64,000 bases of DNA from Heloderma charlesbogerti (lineage: Eukaryota; Chordata; Lepidosauria; Squamata; Helodermatidae): assembly GCA_026122225.1 (NCBI GenBank), contig JANEZZ010000809.1:312501-376500 (forward strand), in the 5' to 3' direction. The first letter of the stretch is position 1, and each line of letters starts with the position of its first letter. A program made the translations under genes and the position numbers. Positions 9,871 through 20,650 of this stretch are shown here, piece after piece. Below the pieces are notes generated by a model. It had not been told where the DNA came from. It saw only the letters and a list, made by a program, of their open reading frames with translations, and did no database searches.

Positions 9871-9940
9871 AACTAATTCCCAACTATGTGAGTCCTAATA
9901 GTTTGCCTGCAAATCTCAAATTTCCTGCGTCTCGTTTCAG

Positions 9941-10049
9941 CTGCAAGCTCGCCCAATCCAATGGCTGGGGTGTGATGGTGAGCCATCGCTCTGGGGAGAC
10001 TGAAGACACCTTCATTGCTGACCTGGTAGTTGGGCTCTGCACTGGACAG
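9941..10049 (+). CDS. ENO1: Alpha-enolase exon, residues 356-391/392
   Basis: This 109-bp exon encodes [20 protein letters not shown] and on to GLCTGQ. His371, Arg372 and Ser373 in the SHRSGETED motif line the active site and contact the substrate phosphate and carboxylate. Acceptor GTTTCAG, donor GTACAT. Confidence 0.95.
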
Positions 10050-10588
10050 GTACATGTATCCCTTCCGAAAAGCCTGCTTTTGTTTTCTTCTTAATTTTCT
10101 TTTTTTAATGGCAGTACAAGTTGAAACGCTGATTTTAACCCCAAAACCCTGAAGTGGATACAAGTGTATAATGAAGAACGAAGCCATAGCCCAAAAGACA
10201 CACAAGACAGATTACAACGTAGTTATCATTGTAAAGCAGGTACGGGTAGAATCCTGTGGATTGTGCCCTCCCTGAGCGGAAGCCCCTGAACTCAGAGGCT
10301 TCTGAGATTCCCATGCCCTGCCGGGCTGAAGCCAGCAGGCTGGGAGGAGTGGTGGAGGCAATATTTGCCTCTTCATGCTCCAGTCTCCTTTATTTTTGTA
10401 GACAGGCTGGAGGACTTCAAACAGAGTGTTGTCTGATTTTGAACACACTAGAGGGAACTTAAAATACTGGAAAACAACTAACTTAGCTTAAAACAACATT
10501 ATGGCCTTCATAGAATCATAGAATGATCTTCAGGTTCTTGGCTCCTTTTTTCTCATGTTTTTTTCTTTTCTTTTTTTTCTTATTCCAG

Positions 10589-10647
10589 ATCAAGACTGGT
10601 GCTCCCTGCCGATCTGAACGTCTAGCCAAATATAACCAGCTTCTGAG
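10589..10647 (+). CDS. ENO1: Alpha-enolase exon, residues 392-411/412
   Basis: This 59-bp exon encodes [19 protein letters not shown] plus two bases of an Arg codon. Lys394, which binds the substrate in the family, is present. Acceptor ATTCCAG after a long T-rich tract, donor GTAAGG. The exon is far too short to show as a long open frame and was found from the enolase motif. Confidence 0.95.
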
Positions 10648-11250
10648 GTAAGGGTTAAATTGAGAAATTAGGACTTGATTTGATGTGAGTTGCGAGAATG
10701 GTGGATTGTTGCTTGCTGGTCATACTCCTTACATGTGTTCCTCATAACCTGTTAACCTGTGCAGGAGCCTACTTGTGTGCAAGCCATATGCATGTACACT
10801 CTGTGTACATGATCAGAATACCCTAATCGTGCATACAGGCACCTCTGGCTATCCAAAATGTGCTGGTGCAGGGGGAACAAGGAGGCCAAGCCAGCACAAT
10901 CCTGCTGTCCCCTCGAGGAAAAATTAATATCGCCAAATGCAGACCTTTACAGAATTCAGTTTTAATAATTATTCTTTTTCATGTATTTTAAGCTTTAATT
11001 TGGTTATTGCAGATGGTACTCTCTGCACTTCGTGTCCAGTTGACAACTCTTTTAGTGGGTTTTTTGGTTCGTATGTGCGGTATGCATATATGTATTATGC
11101 CACGATAAATTTGCTAGCCTCTAAGGTGCTACATGATGCTCTTGTTGCTGGATAGTACAGATTTGTTTCAAAAGCAGGTTGTACACCTGGAAATCATTCC
11201 CTCTCACTCAAACTTCTCTCTCTTTTCTCTCCCCATCCTGCCTTCCTTAG

Positions 11251-11320
11251 GATTGAAGAGGAACTGGGAAGCAAGGCCCGCTTTGCTGGCAGGAACTTCA
11301 GGAAGCCTCATGTCAACTAA
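11251..11320 (+). CDS. ENO1: Alpha-enolase last coding exon, residues 412-434 and stop
   Basis: Starts GATTGAAGAGG after CCTTAG and encodes IEEELGSKARFAGRNFRKP then HVN and a TAA stop at 11,318-11,320. The final tripeptide differs from the LAK of mammals as I recall it; this tail is the most variable part of the protein. The spliced frame from 955 onward gives exactly 331 residues, which puts the C-terminus at 434. Confidence 0.95.
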
Positions 11321-11895
11321 AGTACTTTGGCTCAGATGAGGCTCGCTGTCTCTCCTCCCGCCCCCTGGTTGTGGTTGAAAGCGCTAGTCACCTAATTAGA
11401 GAAATACAAAAACCCTTAATAGTTGTGTACTACAAAAAAGGGCAGCTGATGGAACCAGACACGTTTTGCGGGTCCTCTCACCCTAGACTACTACAATTCA
11501 CCTAGTGCGTTTCGTCTTTCTATTTCTCTCCCTCTCTCTCTCGTATATCCCTGGCTCTGATCTGTTGCTTTCAAAAGCGCCTAGCTGCTTTTTCTAAACA
11601 GACACCCCCCTTCTCCCTCAACCCCTGTCTTCTGTGGAGAGTGTTTCATTCATAATGAAACTTAGAAGGAGAACGAAAGTCTTGGTGATGCTGGCATAAA
11701 GTTGTAACACTGCCACCATTTTTTTGGCCCTCCTGACTGAGGGTAATGAGTACATATTTCTCCTTTCTCCCCCCCACCCCCCCTTTTCCCTACTTAGTGT
11801 GTGGAAGCTGTGTAACTTGGGATGCAGCCTGAGGTACCTGCAAACAGAAAAATAGTAGTTCTCATGTGAGGAAATAAAAATGGAGAAACATCTGT
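11321..11895 (+). other. ENO1: ENO1 3' UTR
   Basis: A repeat-free stretch between the stop codon and the polyadenylation signal. It contains a (CT)n-rich patch near 11,525-11,545 and poly-C near 11,767-11,783. The 3' boundary is inferred from the signal at 11,873 and the G/T-rich sequence after it. Confidence 0.8.
11873..11878 (+). terminator. ENO1: ENO1 polyadenylation signal
   Basis: A canonical AATAAA is followed within 10-65 bases by G/T-rich sequence (CTGTGTGATC, GTCCGTGTTGGGG), the usual downstream element for cleavage. Expected cleavage is near 11,890-11,900. Confidence 0.85.
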
Positions 11896-12277
11896 GTGAT
11901 CTCGAGTTGTCATTAATGGGGAGTGTCCGTGTTGGGGATGGGGAGTGAGGTTAAGGTGTTAACCTGATCTTTTCTTGGGACTGAGGTAACAGGAAAAGTG
12001 GCCTAGAGGTGTGTGAGGGACAGAGAAACCTTGGTAGAGCCTGAAGACAAAACGGTGGCTGTTGTCCCCTGATAAGACCGCTCTTTAGATTACAATGTGA
12101 TTTCCACATGCACAAAAAATCATCAGAAGTCTCTTGACTGGAGAGGAGATAGTGGAAGGTGATACTTCTAGTGTCATTCATACATGCGCGCGTGCATGTT
12201 TTCTCCATCCTTACGCAGCTCGAGTGATAAACATGACTCTTTCTCTCCTCCCACCCCAAATTTATCTTCTAGCCCAG

Positions 12278-12408
12278 AGATAGACAACCTGATGCCCTCC
12301 AGCTGTTTTGGACTACAACTCCCATAATCCTTGGTCAGTGGTCATGGTGGGTGGGTCTGATGGGAGTTGTAGTCCAAAACATCAGGAGGGTGCCAGACCC
12401 CTGTTCCA
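12278..12408. repeat. Palindromic short interspersed element, well kept
   Basis: Arms GTTTTGGACTACAACTCCCA and TGGGAGTTGTAGTCCAAAAC are exact inverse complements over 20 bp, around a CAGTGGTCATGGTGGGTGGG centre. Outer ends are CCTGATGCCCTCCAG and CAGGAGGGTGCCAG. Confidence 0.75.
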
Positions 12409-12591
12409 GCCCATGCTGGCTGTGTGCAAGGGGGGCTTCACGTGCACCTACTCGGTAACCTTAGAACTAGATAAAGTTACGATGGAGGGGTGAGTCTGAG
12501 AGGAAGGGCGAGCTTACTGTTAATCGGCTCTCAAAATGTTCTGTGATTTCACCATCTCTGAGCTGGCCTACAGGAACTGGCTATAAAAAAT

Positions 12592-12890
12592 TGTGTGGTA
12601 GGTGGCAGTATTGCGACCGAAACACTCCCCACGACCAGAGTTCGATCCCAGCAGAAGCCGGGTCTCGGGTAGCCGGCTCAGGTCGACTCAGCCCTCCATC
12701 CTTCCGAGGTCGGTAAAATGAGGACCCAGCTTGCTGAGGGAAAAGGTGGTCACGACTGGGGAAGGCAATGGCAAACCACTCTGCTATAATCTGCCACGAA
12801 AATGCCAGCGTCCCTGGCTAAGCAGCATCCCTCTAGGGGTCAGCAGTGACCCGGTGCTTGAACAGGAGGAACCTTTCCTTGTTTCTCTAG
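12592..12890 (+). mobile_element. tRNA-derived SINE with BovB-like tail (Sauria type)
   Basis: GAGTTCGATCCCAGC resembles a tRNA B box. The body contains TCCTTCCGAGGTCGGTAAAA, and the tail runs GGGGAAGGCAATGGCAAACC then CAGTGACCCGGTGCTTGAAC, ending CTTTCCTTG. This matches the squamate Sauria SINE layout, whose 3' end is shared with BovB LINEs, so the BovB machinery is the likely mobiliser. The family name is from memory of the layout, not a database match. Confidence 0.7.
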
Positions 12891-13724
12891 GCTTTGAGAA
12901 ATACTATTCAGGAATCCACCAATGGTGAGAACCGCTAAGTGCTTTGGAGCAGAAAAAGGAAGGAACTGCTTTGCAGGCCCCTGCTAGTTCAGTTGGACAG
13001 AAGACAAATTTTGATTTGTTTTAATAGCAGTTATTTCTAGGCTTCCAATTTCAGCATTAAAAAATACCCATCACTTGTAAAGCTGACGGGGCATATGTGC
13101 CTAGAAATGCATGTCTTGCTGTGATAAACAATGGTGCAACGATATATCTGTAGCAAACACAATCGCGGTTTTAAAAATTATCAGTGCCCCCTTGTGGGCT
13201 ACATTTAGTACAGCCATACTTGTGTCCTAAACAAACAAGTGAAATTACCAAGCAGCTTGTTACCAACCAGCAACTTTGTTCTTCGGCCAAGTACAAACTG
13301 CAAACTATGAAATACAGTGCCCCCCTTTTAAAAATAAATTAACCCTGTAAAGTAGATCAGTGTTCTCATATTGCAAAAGCTCAGTGGCTTCCATGCTATT
13401 TCCAAATGAATGTATAGCAGAGATTAAATTAAACTAGTGGCTTGTCCCTGATTTGTCTATTGGTCTCTTAGAATAGGGATTTGTATATTATGGGGTGCAT
13501 AATGTATTTAAGGAGGAGATGCCAGCTATTCTCCGAGAATCTTGACTGCCTTTACCATTTTTAAAACTTCAAAAACCTGTATATTTAGTGAGCAAGTAAG
13601 TGCAGTTTGTAGGTACATAACTCATCCATATGAGTGTGATTAGGTAAGTTCTACCCAAATGAATTCTGTTCCACCATTAATAGCACATCTGTGCCAGCAA
13701 TTGTCTGATAGTTTTTCATAAGAA

Positions 13725-13920
13725 AAGCCAGCGTGCTGTAATGGTTAGAGTACTGGACTCGGACCCAGGACATTCAGGTTCTAGTCCCTACTTGTCCATG
13801 AAGCTCACTGAGTGACTTTGGATCCCACTGACTCAGGTTCACCTACTTCTCAGGGTTGTGAGAGTGAAATGGAGAGAAATGTGTAAGAGGAAAAAAGGTG
13901 GAATATAAATGCAATAAGTA
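13725..13920 (+). mobile_element. tRNA-derived SINE
   Basis: AGCCAGCGTGCTGTAATGGT begins the tRNA-like head (A box TGGTTAGAGTACTGG, B box-like GGTTCTAGTCC). Then come CATGAAGCTCACTGAGTGAC and a tail, GGTGGAATATAAATGCAATA. Same family as 39,494 (+) and 42,033, 52,636 and 63,607 (-). Confidence 0.8.
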
Positions 13921-14005
13921 CAGTGAGCATTGGAACTAATTGCATTTCTTGAACTTAAGCCACCGTTTAAATTCTGCCCAATTCATCAGCTTTTTTTTTT
14001 ACAGG

Positions 14006-14130
14006 CATGTGCAGTATCTGCATATGGGAACATGAGCAGGAAGGTGCTGTTGTGCCCATAATCTGCTCAAGGGCTTCCCACAGGCATCTGGCTGGTCACT
14101 GGGGGAACAGAATGCTGGACTAGACAGGAA
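14006..14130 (+). mobile_element. CR1-type 3' fragment
   Basis: Shares GGGAACATGAGCAGGAAGGT and CAGAATGCTGGACTAGACAG with the 3' UTR of the CR1 copies at 24,710 and 48,413. Tail octamers are lost. Confidence 0.65.
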
Positions 14131-14611
14131 AGGATTTGTGGAGTGAGACAGCAATCCAGCACTGACATTAGAGCAGGGCATTTTATTTTTTTATTTACGA
14201 CATTTATATATCGCTTCACATCTAAACAGATTCCCAAGGATTGAACGGTAAGGGGGGGGAAAAAAACTTTTTTGTTTTGTTTTTATTAACAAAAACCATG
14301 GCTAGGCAATCGAGGCAGGCTTTTTGAAGTGAAGATGTTTTCAGAAGGTGCCAAAACGCTGGTGCCTGCCTGACCTCCAGAAGCAGGGAGTTCCAAAGAA
14401 AGGGGGCACCCCACTACCCCAGGTGGACTCCAATCGGGCCATAGGTCCACATGGAACTACCAGGACATCTGATCTCAGTGGCTGGGCAGGTTGATAAGGG
14501 AGAAGGTGCTCTCATTTTACTCTCCTTCCTGGAAGTGGGGATAGAAAAGAAACTTCTAGATACACAACATTTATGTTTTATTAAGCCCTGATCAAACGTA
14601 ATTTTGTACCC

Positions 14612-14915
14612 TTAGAACGGGTGCCCAAGCTCTTTCAGCCCAAGGCCTGAATTCCATTTTGGAAAAGCTCTTGGGCTATATTCCAGTAGTGGGTGAGGCT
14701 GAAGGCAAAAGGGACGGGAACAAACCTCCAGAAATACCAGTCTATTTTAGCTTACAGCTTTTGCTGCCAGTAACAAAGGTTTAGGAGTGGCATTGCAGCC
14801 TTTTAGAAGGTGGGAAAAAACATGCAAAAGCCGTGAAACCACCAAATAGTTTGTGGTTGAAGAAAAGAGTGTGGAGCCAGAAGAAAGGCACGGCCCTCTG
14901 GGAAATTCAAGAAGA
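14612..14915. mobile_element. hAT-like MITE, partial
   Basis: Begins ACGGGTGCCCAAGCTCTTTC and shares long internal stretches with the copies at 444 and 17,162 (CTGCCAGTAACAAAGG, ATGCAAAAGC). The right terminus is missing or unrecognisable. Confidence 0.55.
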
Positions 14916-15210
14916 TCCTGCAGCCCTACGCTAACCACTACACTGTGGCTCTCCTGTTCAAAGAAAACATCAGAGGTATCTCTGAGGTATCTCTGGCAGC
15001 TACCAACCCCAACAAAGATCTATATGGCAGCAGTGGTGATGGATGACTGTCAAGGTGAAGCCGTAGTTGTCCAGAATGAAGCTGGAATGGGGAGCTAGGA
15101 GTTGACAGGTCAGGGATGACCGGTCAAGCCAGGAGTCAGAGCAGAGGGGCAAACAAGATCCAAGAGGGCTGCTGTTTCCCAGGCAAAGTCCCAGTCCAGA
15201 CAGGCACCCC

Positions 15211-15310
15211 TGATTTATTTACTATATTTATATCCCGCCTTTTCCCCTCTTGCATGGAACCCAAGGCGGCTTACACAGTTCTCCCCATTTTATCCTGCCA
15301 GGGTGTTTAC
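15211..15310 (-). repeat. SINE tail fragment
   Basis: TTTATATCCCGCCTTTTCCC and GGAACCCAAGGCGGCTTACA match the 3' end of the tRNA-SINE family on the - strand (compare 63,607-63,836). The tRNA head is absent. Confidence 0.6.
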
Positions 15311-15804
15311 TGTTATTCTTTTAATTTATTACATTTCTATACTTACTGAGGAAGAAAGATAAGAAAAGCCCTCCTGGATAAGACCACCAAGACACAATCG
15401 AAAAGTAAAAAGGAACAGGGAGGGAAGAGGAAAGCAAGCAGTGGGGCAGCAGCTCCTTCTCTGTCCAGTGTGGGGCCAGATTGGTATCTGGCTTGCTGTG
15501 ATGTTCTTCCTTGGAAGTGGGGTGTGGCCTTCCCATAGCCCCAGAGTGTGCCCCCTTTAGTTCTGTTGACCTAGGCTGTCTAATGCAGGTCATGTTTAAG
15601 GGGGACCCCCAATGTTTTCTAATAAGGAGGTGGTTATCCCCTCATCTTGACCTGTTTTGTCTTCCAAGCTTGGACCTTTATAATAAGGATTATGGTGCCA
15701 TAGTGTCAAGACTGTGAAACTTGGGACACCTGAAACTTGGCATGCATATTAAGGGGACCCCAGAGGTGTGAACCTCAGGGTTACTTCATTTTAAAAACAT
15801 ATTA

Positions 15805-16276
15805 GGGTGTAATCCTATGGACTACAGCCTCGCTGCATGGAAGCTTCCAAACTCAGAGACTTCCCAGATTCCTATGCTCTGCCGGGCTGAAGCCGGCAGG
15901 GTGGGAGGGGCATCAGAGACTATCTTTGCCTCCCTACCCTCTGATCTATATTTTTGCTAGATGAGCTTTTCACCCTGTCTAGTCAGGGCGCTTTGGAGGG
16001 GGAGGCTGGAGAAGGCTTGAGATAACTCATATCCTGGCCTCTCCAGTCTCTTCTCCCTGCCCAGCAGCATGCCCACTTTTTCCTTCTCCAAGGTCAATTT
16101 TCTGACCTCGGAGAGGCAGCCAGCACAGTTCTCTCCATGCTGGGTACAAGGGGTTAGGGAGCAGATCTCCAACTCCCCCTTCCAAGCTTGGAGCGCTGTG
16201 TCCGACCTCAGAAGGGGGTTTCCAAGCCATCCTATTGTCCCTGGGACCCTCACTCAGGGGCCATAGGATTGATCTC
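15805..16276. mobile_element. Harbinger-like non-autonomous element
   Basis: Starts GGGTGTAATCCTATGG and ends CCATAGGATTGATCTC, an imperfect inverted repeat. It is flanked on both sides by TTA (15,802-15,804 and 16,277-16,279), the TWA-type duplication of PIF/Harbinger elements. The GC-rich inside holds no long gene-like frame. Part of the left inside (CCATGCTCTGCCGGGCTGAAGC-like) is shared with about 10,250-10,385 in the ENO1 intron. Confidence 0.6.
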
Positions 16277-16654
16277 TTAATTTAAATGTGTCCATGTGGT
16301 TGAAGCCTGCAGTAACATCTTCAGCCGTTAGGGGCAGACTTTCCTAGCCAGTGCATAGCTTTGCAGTCCATACTATTTGGAGCCAAGGGTGATGAGCAGG
16401 TTGAGGGACATAGTTAGACGACCGCCCCCTGCTGTGCGGCAGCCCCCAGTCAGGAGAATGGAGTGGACAGACCATTAGGGGCTACAGGGGTGCCCCACAG
16501 CACGGGCCATGCCTAGCTTTGCCAGCAGGCATGGCTTCACTCAGGGCGGTCATAACGTGTCCACCTCTGACAGCCGTGTAAGTTTGTCTGAACGTTTCAC
16601 TGTATCAAACTAAGGACTGTTCCAGCCTGTGTGAATCTGGGTCCGTTTGCTGGT

Positions 16655-17060
16655 TTTTAATAAATTTATAGCTCGGCCCTTCAAGTACACATTCTGTAGG
16701 GCACCTTATGTAAATCTACATCAAAATGCATCATAAAATAACAGCAAAATTGAACAGGCAATAAAAGCAGCATATATTTTAAAAAGCCTGGCAAAGGTCT
16801 TTGCTTGCTGCTGAAAAAATAGCAATATTGGCACAGGCAAGCCTTCCTGGGGAGAGCGTTTCACTAGCACAGGGCCACCACCGAGAAGTCCTTCACCCCA
16901 GCTGCCACTCGCTGTATCTCAGCTGGTAGGGGCTGTCGGAGAAGAGCCACTGATGATTATCTTAGTGTATGGGCAGGCTGACATGGAGGAAGGTGATTCT
17001 TTAGGTACTGTGGTCCTAAGCCACGAACACCACAAACAGACCAGGAGGCAATGCAGATAT
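16655..17060 (-). mobile_element. L2 LINE 3' remnant
   Basis: The + strand order of a tail (TTAATAAATTTATAGCTCGG), an A-rich UTR, then GGGCCACCACCGAGAAGTCC and AGAAGAGCCACTGATGATTA parallels the 3' part of the L2 at 58,453-59,000. No open frame kept. Confidence 0.65.
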
Positions 17061-17161
17061 TTTAGGACCTTATTACAAGTCTAGAGTAGGTATAAATTTT
17101 CTAAATGCAGAAATAATATAGTTGCCACTTTTTTTCTGGCTGGGCTCCTATGCCTTTAATA

Positions 17162-17523
17162 CAGAAGGTGTTGAACCTGTTTAAGCCTGAGGGCTGGATT
17201 CAAGTTCGGAGAAGCCCTGGGGGATTGCAGTCCTGTGGTGGGTGGGGCCAAAGGGAAAAAGGTGAAGCCAACAGAAAAAATACCCACACATTGTAGCTTA
17301 AAGCTCTTCCTGCCAGTAACCAAGTCTTAGGAGAGGCATTTCAAGCATTTAGAATGGGGGGGGGGGAAATGCCCTAAAGCCAGGAAACCAGCAAATGATA
17401 GGTGGTTGAAGAAAGGGGTGAGGCATGGGAAAGGGGGCAGGGCCATCTGGGGAACCCTGTAGGGCTGGATTGGGACCCCAGGAGGGCAGATTTGGCCTGC
17501 AGTCCTGAGGTTCTGCACCCCTG
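17162..17523. mobile_element. hAT-like MITE with perfect 8-bp duplication
   Basis: A 362-bp element starting CAGAAGGTGTTGAACCTG and ending GAGGTTCTGCACCCCTG. It is flanked by CTTTAATA at both 17,154-17,161 and 17,524-17,531. Internal sequence is shared with 444-769. The exact duplication fixes the boundaries and supports the hAT assignment. Confidence 0.85.
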
Positions 17524-17984
17524 CTTTAATACATACATGACAGACAGGAAAATTCATCCATGGTGCTTTATCCATCACTGCTGGGGGCCAACAAAGCAAT
17601 CTGTTTAATTTCTGCCTGTCAGACAAAAAGACAGCAGTTCCAAAGACAGCCCTGGATCTTCTTGTAGGTTGCTGATTCATCTCGCTTGAACCACAAATTC
17701 ACCTCTTGACTTTACAGATAAATGAGAGGAGAAAATGCGTTCAAGGTTTGTTATTGCAGGATGAACTGAGTGTGCAAACGGTCCTTGGGGGAAGTAGTAG
17801 TTACACACATTTGTACAGAGCTGCGGGGTGGGAATGGCCATTCAAAAATGGATGCTATTGTAGAGAGATGTGAATTAAGCTCCCAGCCCTGCATAGTATA
17901 TGTACATACAAACATGCAGGTCAGCTTCAGTCTCTAAAAAAGAGGTTATAAAGAAAAGGGCGTATAAGCTCAAATCGTAGGGGA

Positions 17985-18180
17985 GTGGAGGAAGGTCATC
18001 TGTAAAAGCCAATCAGAATATTATACGGTGAGCTAATCACCATATTGACATTTGCCTGTTTAATTAGCCTTTCATTCTGCCATTACAGTGCACCAAAGAA
18101 AGGCTGAGACTCATTCATCATGATCGGAGGCTGAGTTGCAATTTCCTGATTGCAGAATACATTTTAGATGCTTTTTTTAT
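17985..18180. other. Candidate conserved non-coding element
   Basis: Unique, moderately A/T-rich sequence with no repeat signature. It contains a CCAAT box-like AGCCAATCAGAATATT and several TAAT/ATTA cores (GAGCTAATCACC, TGTTTAATTAGCC), which are typical homeodomain sites. Conservation cannot be measured here. Confidence 0.3.
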
Positions 18181-18328
18181 TTAATGGGATGGGAGTGAGC
18201 CGGGTTTCTTGATCTCCCTTCATGGTCCCTGAATGGTGGTTCACCAACCAGTGGTGGTTGGCAGCTACTATTACTTGTCTTCTCAGATATGTGTGTGTCC
18301 TTAAGATAGACTTACATAGTAAGAACAT

Positions 18329-18665
18329 CAGAACATCAGAAGAGCCCTGCTGGATCAGAGCAAGGGCCCATCTAGTCCAGCATTCTGTTCACACAGTGGC
18401 CAACCAGCTGTTGAGCGGGAAGCCACAAGCAGGACACAAGTGCAACCGCACCCTCCTGCCCATGTTCCCCAGCAACTGGTGTACGTGGGCATACCACCTC
18501 TGATACTGGAGGTAGCATGTAGCCATTAGGACTAGTAGCCATTGATAGCTGTCTCCTCCATGAATTTGTCCAATCTGCTTTTAAAACTATCCAGTTTGGT
18601 GGCCATCACTACATCTTGTGTAGTGAATTCCATAGTTTAACTATGTGCTGTGTGAAAGAGGACTT
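18329..18665 (-). mobile_element. CR1-type LINE 3' end
   Basis: The + strand begins with AAGAACATCAGAACATCAGA, an altered octamer tail, then AGAGCCCTGCTGGATCAGAG and CACAGTGGCCAACCAGCTGT. It runs to the coding end near CATAGTTTAACTATGTGCTG. Same family as 7,985-8,535. Confidence 0.8.
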
Positions 18666-19139
18666 CAATAAAATAATATATGCATATCTTACAGATAGAC
18701 ATATGCACACAAATGCACATCTATATTATTTATTGATAGAATTGCTATGCCACCTTAACATGTGAAATACAACAGGGAAACCAAAGACAAAAATAAATAA
18801 ATAAAATACAGCTAGGCATACACATTAGATGAATTTCCACACCATCTTATGACTATAAAATGGTATGAACTGGTGGACTCTCTTTCGTTAGAGATTTTTT
18901 AAGGAGAAACCGGATAGCCACTTATCGAGGAAGCTGTAGTAGTAGCCTTCCTGCATCAGCAGGGGTTTAGACTAGATTACCTTTGAGACCCCTTCCAACT
19001 TCATGATTCTATATCAAATAAAATGAATACATCTGCATGGCATATATGTATACCCAGATAAGCACACATCTATATTATTTATTAATATGATTTCTATCCC
19101 ACGTTATCAATGGAAATAAAATGAGGGAAGCAGGTTTGG

Positions 19140-19342
19140 TCATATATACCTGCCCCGACCATAAGATTGTCTTCAGCAGACCTTTTCTGGGAGCCCCCGC
19201 CAAATGAAGTGAGGTGGGTGGCTACTAAGAAGGCCTTTTCAGTGGTGGCGCCCCAGTGTATGAGCTCCCCTGAGAGGCTTGCCTGGTACCTACCCTGAAG
19301 ACCTTATTTTCCCAGTCTTTCAGTTTCTGTTGTTTTAAATCT
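19140..19342 (+). repeat. L2-type 3' remnant
   Basis: CTACTAAGAAGGCCTTTTCA and GGTGGCGCCCCAGTGTATGA resemble the C-terminal coding region of an L2 (AFSVVAPTLWN-like) in the + orientation, followed by a short UTR. Decayed. Confidence 0.5.
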
Positions 19343-19346
19343 GTTA

Positions 19347-20185
19347 GGCCACAATCCTATGGCCACTAGTCAGTGGCTAGACAGCCATGGGATAGGTCAG
19401 TCCCTGGGAACCAACCTCGGGGCCTGTGCTCCGAGGTCAGTTCCGGGACCCGACCTCCACCCCCTCCTGCGCTGCCTTGTAGGCAGCATGGAGTGGCCCC
19501 GTGCTCAGAAGAGGAGCGTGGCGCGGCAAAAATAGGGCGTTTCTGGGGGTGTGCCGGGGTGGGCGGAAATGCTGTTCGGACACTTCCTCTCCGTCAGCCG
19601 GCATCCGCCCCCCCCCCCCGGCCCAACATCCCACGGCTACACAGCCGATTTTGGTTGTCTAGCCGCAAATGCAGGGCGGCTGAAGCGTGGAGGGGACGAT
19701 CCCCTCCGCGCTTCTCCTGCCCTGCATTGCGTAGGCCTCCTTGTATGCACTGCCGCTAGATTTTATTTCTGCCTTCTTCAGCTGCTCCGATGTGAATCCA
19801 GATATGAATTAATATCCGAGCAGTCGAAGAAGGCAGCAGCTGAAACATTTTGCTTTTAAGACCTTAATATTTATTTTTGTTACGCCCTCGTATAGCGACT
19901 AACTGCATCCTTCCGGGATCCAGAAGAAACTTCTTTGAATTGCCGTGTGATGCTTTAAATATAATCTCTTTCTCTCTAGTACTGCCTTTTTTTCCCCCTT
20001 TCTGTATTCTACTGAAGGTTATTCTTACACGAACATTTGTGTTAAGGATTTCTGGAAAAAGATGTGTTTTGACTGCACCTTGTATTGTTATTGTTATTAT
20101 TATTTTTTAAATAATTCAAAATATTTAAAACACCCACACACAACAGTCTCACTGACTTCAAAGGGAAATATATAGGATTGTGGAC
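19347..20185. mobile_element. Possible Harbinger-like element next to the RERE promoter
   Basis: The left end GGCCACAATCCTATGG and right end ATATAGGATTGTGGAC are inverse over about 12 bases, and TTA precedes the left end. The right flank reads TTTA, so the duplication is only approximate. Positions 19,380-19,760 are strongly GC- and CpG-rich, while 19,770-20,180 is A/T-rich. It may be one element or two insertions. Confidence 0.4.
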
Positions 20186-20229
20186 TTTAGGGTAGCTTAA
20201 AGCTGAGGAAATACTGAAGGAAATAAAAC

Positions 20230-20650
20230 AATCGTGAGGTAAATTGTGTGGGTGGAGGGAGTGGGCGGGGCAACGGAGGAGCGCCAGCTCCCCCTCCCCC
20301 TCCCCCTCCCCCTCCCCCTCCCCCTAGAGCTGAGCGCGCCAACCGTCGCGGGCGCGAGGACGGAGGCCGCGCGCCCCTCTTCTTTCGCCCAATCCCAAGC
20401 CCTCTCCCTTCCTCGTCCCTCACCTTTCTCTCCCTCTTTAAAGAAAACCACTTCCATCCTTCGCGCTGATTGGTCGCGGCTTCTTTGCCGGGGTCATGAG
20501 GTGGTTCCTCCTCCTCCCCCCCCACCGCACACATATACACACACGCACCGGGTCCGGGAGCCAATGAGGAGGCGCGATACTGGCATGTGGCGTTGGCCTG
20601 TCTGGGGGTGGTTGCTGGGTGTCTCTTTGGTTGTGTGAGGAAGAAGAGGA
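20230..20650 (+). promoter_or_regulatory. RERE: CpG-rich promoter, inferred RERE
   Basis: The GC content jumps and CpG becomes frequent (GAGCGCGCCAACCGTCGCGG). Promoter boxes visible are a GC box GGGCGGGGC (20,263-20,271), CCCAAT near 20,388, an inverted CCAAT box GATTGGTCGC near 20,468 and AGCCAATGAGG near 20,559. There is no clear TATA box. ENO1 ends 8 kb upstream in the same orientation, and vertebrate synteny places RERE next in that orientation. RERE encodes an atrophin-family nuclear co-repressor. The gene identity is inference from order, because no RERE coding exon is in the window. Confidence 0.65.
20288..20325. repeat. (CCCCCT)n tract, G-quadruplex capable
   Basis: About six CCCCCT units. 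The - strand therefore carries six runs of five G separated by single A, far more than the four runs needed for a G-quadruplex, and the + strand could form an i-motif. It lies beside the GC box of the promoter. Confidence 0.85.

Larger units (their letters stand above)
8794..9940 (+). other. ENO1: ENO1 intron
   Basis: Holds a palindromic short element (8,853-8,980), a degenerate L2-like tail (about 9,000-9,120), a short 18-bp inverted duplication (AGTAGATTGACACAGGAG and its complement, about 9,146-9,190) and a truncated L1 (9,355-9,870). The acceptor is CGTTTCAG. Confidence 0.75.
11896..20229. other. ENO1-RERE intergenic region
   Basis: About 8.3 kb with no recognisable coding exon. It is filled with SINEs, CR1 and L2 pieces and DNA-element remnants listed separately. 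Apparently unique stretches are 12,910-13,720 (nothing recognised), 14,930-15,210, 15,350-15,800 and 17,530-18,320. The last contains a candidate conserved element. Confidence 0.75.

Noticed and set aside
12650..13810. tRNA-like B boxes that might be tRNA genes
   Set aside because: The heads lack paired acceptor stems and continue into SINE bodies and tails; they are SINE promoters, not tRNAs.
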